Positions 3,763-5,631 of a DNA stretch of 5,631 nt are shown here, piece by piece. The notes under the pieces are model-generated. The model had not been told where the DNA came from. It searched no databases and was given only the letters and a program-made list of their open reading frames with translations. The translations under genes were made by a program, and so were the position numbers. The stretch's first letter is position 1, and each line of letters starts with the position of its first letter. The DNA is from Humisphaera sp. (lineage in GTDB: Bacteria > Planctomycetota > Phycisphaerae > Tepidisphaerales > Tepidisphaeraceae). The DNA lies in NCBI GenBank assembly GCA_025351525.1, contig JANXVV010000178.1, positions 1-5,631 of the forward strand, written 5' to 3'.

Positions 3763-5561
3763 ATCGAAGCACTTTGGCCCGCACATTTTCCATCGGCATC
3801 GACCTGGGCACGACCAACAGCGCGCTGGCTTATTCGCCTTTGGATCGCGAGACATTAGCCGTCGAGATTCTTCCGATTCCGCAGCTCATTGCCCCGGCGA
3901 CGGTGGAGGCGCGTGATCTGCTTGCGTCGTTTCTATATCTCGGCACGCCGCAGGATGCCGTGGCGAAAAGTTATGACCTGCCGTGGGCCGATGGCCGCGA
4001 CTTTGCGGTGGGGGTGTTTGCGCAGAAGCAATCCGCCGAGGTGCCGATGCGTTCGGTGGCGGGCGCGAAGTCATGGCTTTGTTACAGCCGCGCCGATCGC
4101 CATGCCGCGATTTTGCCTTGGAACGCGCCGGCGGAGGTGGCGAAGATTTCGCCGGTCGAGGCTTCCCGCCGCACGCTCGAACATCTGGTGGCTACGTGGG
4201 CCGCCGCGTTTCCGGATGCCCCAATCGGTGAGCAGCAGGTGGTGTTGACGGTCCCCGCATCGTTCGATGCCAGCGCCCGCGAGCTGACCCGCGAGGCCGC
4301 GCTGGCCGCCGGTTTACCGGAAAATTTGGTGCTGCTGGAGGAACCGCAGGCCGCGCTGTATGCGTGGTTGTCCGACCGGGGAGATGGATGGCGGCGCACA
4401 CTGAAAGTCGGCGACACATTGCTGGTGTGCGATATCGGCGGGGGCACGACCGATCTCACGCTCATCCAGGCGATGGAAGAAAACGGCGAGCTGCAGCTTC
4501 GCCGCATGGCTGTGGGAAACCATCTGCTGGTGGGCGGCGACAATATGGATCTGGCCTTGGCGCATCATGTCCGCAGCGCATTTGCGGATAAAGGCGTCGA
4601 GCTGAATCCCTGGCAGGCGGTGGCGCTCTGGCATTCGTGCCGTCAAGCGAAGGAGATTTTACTCGCGGAAAAAGGGCCGAAGAAGCACGCGGTGACGGTA
4701 CTGGGCAGCGGGCGGAAAGTGATCGGCGGGGCGATCTCGGTGGACTTGGAGCGCGAGGCGACCGGCCAATTGCTGGTGGATGGTTTCTTCCCGCACTGCG
4801 CGATCAGCGATAAGCCCGCCCGCCGTCGCGCGTCCGGATTTCGGGAGATCGGATTGCCGTTCGAGTCGGATACGGCCATCACCCGGCACATCGCTGAATT
4901 TTTGACGATGCATGGCGGTGAATCCGGTCCCATCCGCCCGACGCGCATTCTTTTCAACGGAGGCGTGTTCAAATCCGAGGTGCTGCGCGAGCGATTGTTG
5001 GAAGTACTGGGCGAGTGGTTCGGTCAAAAAGATGCGCCCACGCTGCTGGAAGGCCGGCACGATTTGGATTACGCCGTTGCGCGCGGAGCGGCTTACTACG
5101 CCATCGCGAAACAGGGCAAAGGCGTTCGCATTCGGGGCGGTACGGCCCGTTCGTATTACGTTGGCATCGAGACCGCCGGCCTGGCGATTCCCGGGCTGGC
5201 CCGTCCGCTGCGCGCTCTGTGCGTCGTTCCCTTCGGCATGGAAGAGGGCACAGAGACGGACGTCCCCGGCGGGGAGATCGGACTGGTCGTCGGCGAGCCC
5301 ACCGCGTTTCGATTTTTCTCGTCAGCGGTGCGAAAGGACGATCGACCGGGCACGGTGCTGGAGGTTTGGAAGGACGATGAGTTGTCAGAAACCGACTCGC
5401 TCGATGCGTCGCTTCCCGCCGCGGAGAAGAGCGAGGACGGGTATGTGCCGGTGACGTTCCACTCGCGGATCACGGAACTGGGCGTGTTTGAGCTGTGGTG
5501 CGTCAGCACGATTTCGGAGCATCGGTGGAAGCTGGAATTCAGTGTGCGGGATGAGGCATAG
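3759..5561 (+). CDS. Hsp70-family ATPase, divergent, lidless
   Basis: This is a 600-aa cytoplasmic chaperone-like ATPase. The actin/Hsp70 fold signatures appear in order: phosphate-1 loop IDLGTTNS (14-21), a candidate catalytic Lys in AGAKSWL (K104), VPASFD (165-170), LLEEPQAAL (192-200), phosphate-2 loop CDIGGGTTD (224-232), GGDNMD (259-264), RQAKE (295-299, nucleotide site) and adenosine motif ILFNGGVF (397-404), closing with LDYAVARGAAYYA (436-448). The remaining 150 residues begin SYYVGIETAGLAI, echoing the DnaK substrate domain, and look beta-rich. The acidic-hydrophobic linker of DnaK (DVxxL type) is not evident, there is no helical lid, and no EEVD-like tail. At 600 aa it is near DnaK length (about 640) because the ATPase domain is enlarged by insertions. 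It belongs with the uncharacterised Hsp70s paired with DUF2760, not with DnaK, HscA or HscC. It is probably ATP-dependent in binding clients; no J-protein or GrpE is seen nearby. Confidence 0.92.
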   Translation: MNRSTLARTFSIGIDLGTTNSALAYSPLDRETLAVEILPIPQLIAPATVEARDLLASFLYLGTPQDAVAKSYDLPWADGRDFAVGVFAQKQSAEVPMRSVAGAKSWLCYSRADRHAAILPWNAPAEVAKISPVEASRRTLEHLVATWAAAFPDAPIGEQQVVLTVPASFDASARELTREAALAAGLPENLVLLEEPQAALYAWLSDRGDGWRRTLKVGDTLLVCDIGGGTTDLTLIQAMEENGELQLRRMAVGNHLLVGGDNMDLALAHHVRSAFADKGVELNPWQAVALWHSCRQAKEILLAEKGPKKHAVTVLGSGRKVIGGAISVDLEREATGQLLVDGFFPHCAISDKPARRRASGFREIGLPFESDTAITRHIAEFLTMHGGESGPIRPTRILFNGGVFKSEVLRERLLEVLGEWFGQKDAPTLLEGRHDLDYAVARGAAYYAIAKQGKGVRIRGGTARSYYVGIETAGLAIPGLARPLRALCVVPFGMEEGTETDVPGGEIGLVVGEPTAFRFFSSAVRKDDRPGTVLEVWKDDELSETDSLDASLPAAEKSEDGYVPVTFHSRITELGVFELWCVSTISEHRWKLEFSVRDEA

Positions 5562-5585
5562 GGAGACCGCGATTTTTTTTAGCGG

Positions 5586-5610
5586 GTGTGCCGAAGGCAC
5601 GCGTTTTTTT
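5586..5610 (+). terminator. Intrinsic terminator after the Hsp70 gene
   Basis: GTGCC (5588-5592), loop GAA and GGCAC (5596-5600) form the core stem. It is extended by a U-G wobble (5587/5601) and a G-C pair (5586/5602). T7 (5604-5610) follows one base later, the classic layout. A T8 run (5573-5580) precedes the stem, and CCGC (5567-5570) could alternatively pair with GCGG (5582-5585). It starts 25 bases after the stop codon and would end the two-gene transcript. The minus strand lacks a T-run after the stem, so it acts in one direction. Confidence 0.75.
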
Positions 5611-5631
5611 CCCTTCTGAATCAAGAAACGC

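Noticed and set aside
4082..4543. Minus-strand 153-aa frame and other long frames inside the Hsp70 gene
   Set aside because: The Hsp70 frame has all ATPase signatures in order. The others are low-complexity Ser/Arg/Pro-rich frames expected in GC-rich coding DNA.

Overview
The window looks like chromosomal DNA from a GC-rich member of the Planctomycetota or a relative. The main evidence is an N-terminal LEPRRLLA motif (LEPR-XLL class, typical of large exported planctomycetal proteins) in the first gene. Exported beta-propeller proteins and REP-like intergenic boilerplate fit the same assignment. The class is not certain; Phycisphaerae is a reasonable guess, not a demonstrated one.

Left half, minus strand. 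Positions 1867 to 1 hold a large kelch-type beta-propeller gene that runs off the left edge. It is broken three times: a +1 frameshift in an AAA run near 1485, an in-frame TAG at 1059-1057, and a second +1-type frameshift near 617-639. If the lesions are repaired on paper, it reads as a signal/LEPR-XLL leader, about seven kelch-like blades, two Fn3-like modules and then more kelch. Upstream on the same strand, 3003-2026 encodes an intact exported six-blade propeller protein of 325 aa. A perfect 15-bp GC hairpin (1980-2013) separates the two genes.

Middle, 3004-3237. This is a divergent intergenic region of 234 bp. It carries a hairpin that covers the ribosome-binding site of the propeller gene, a REP-like hairpin (3103-3133), short direct repeats and two weak TATATT boxes. 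It contains no convincing gene.

Right half, plus strand. Two genes overlap by 4 bases (GTGA): a DUF2760-type small protein (3238-3762) and a divergent Hsp70-family ATPase of 600 aa (3759-5561). The Hsp70 has a complete-looking nucleotide-binding domain and a short beta-rich C-terminal part, but no helical lid region. A hairpin plus T7 terminator (5586-5610) follows directly, so this looks like a self-contained two-gene chaperone-like operon. It is the best candidate here for a little-described system: the partner pairing is recurrent as far as I recall, but I know of no defined client or biochemical role.

No RNA genes, CRISPR arrays, insertion sequences or attachment sites were seen.
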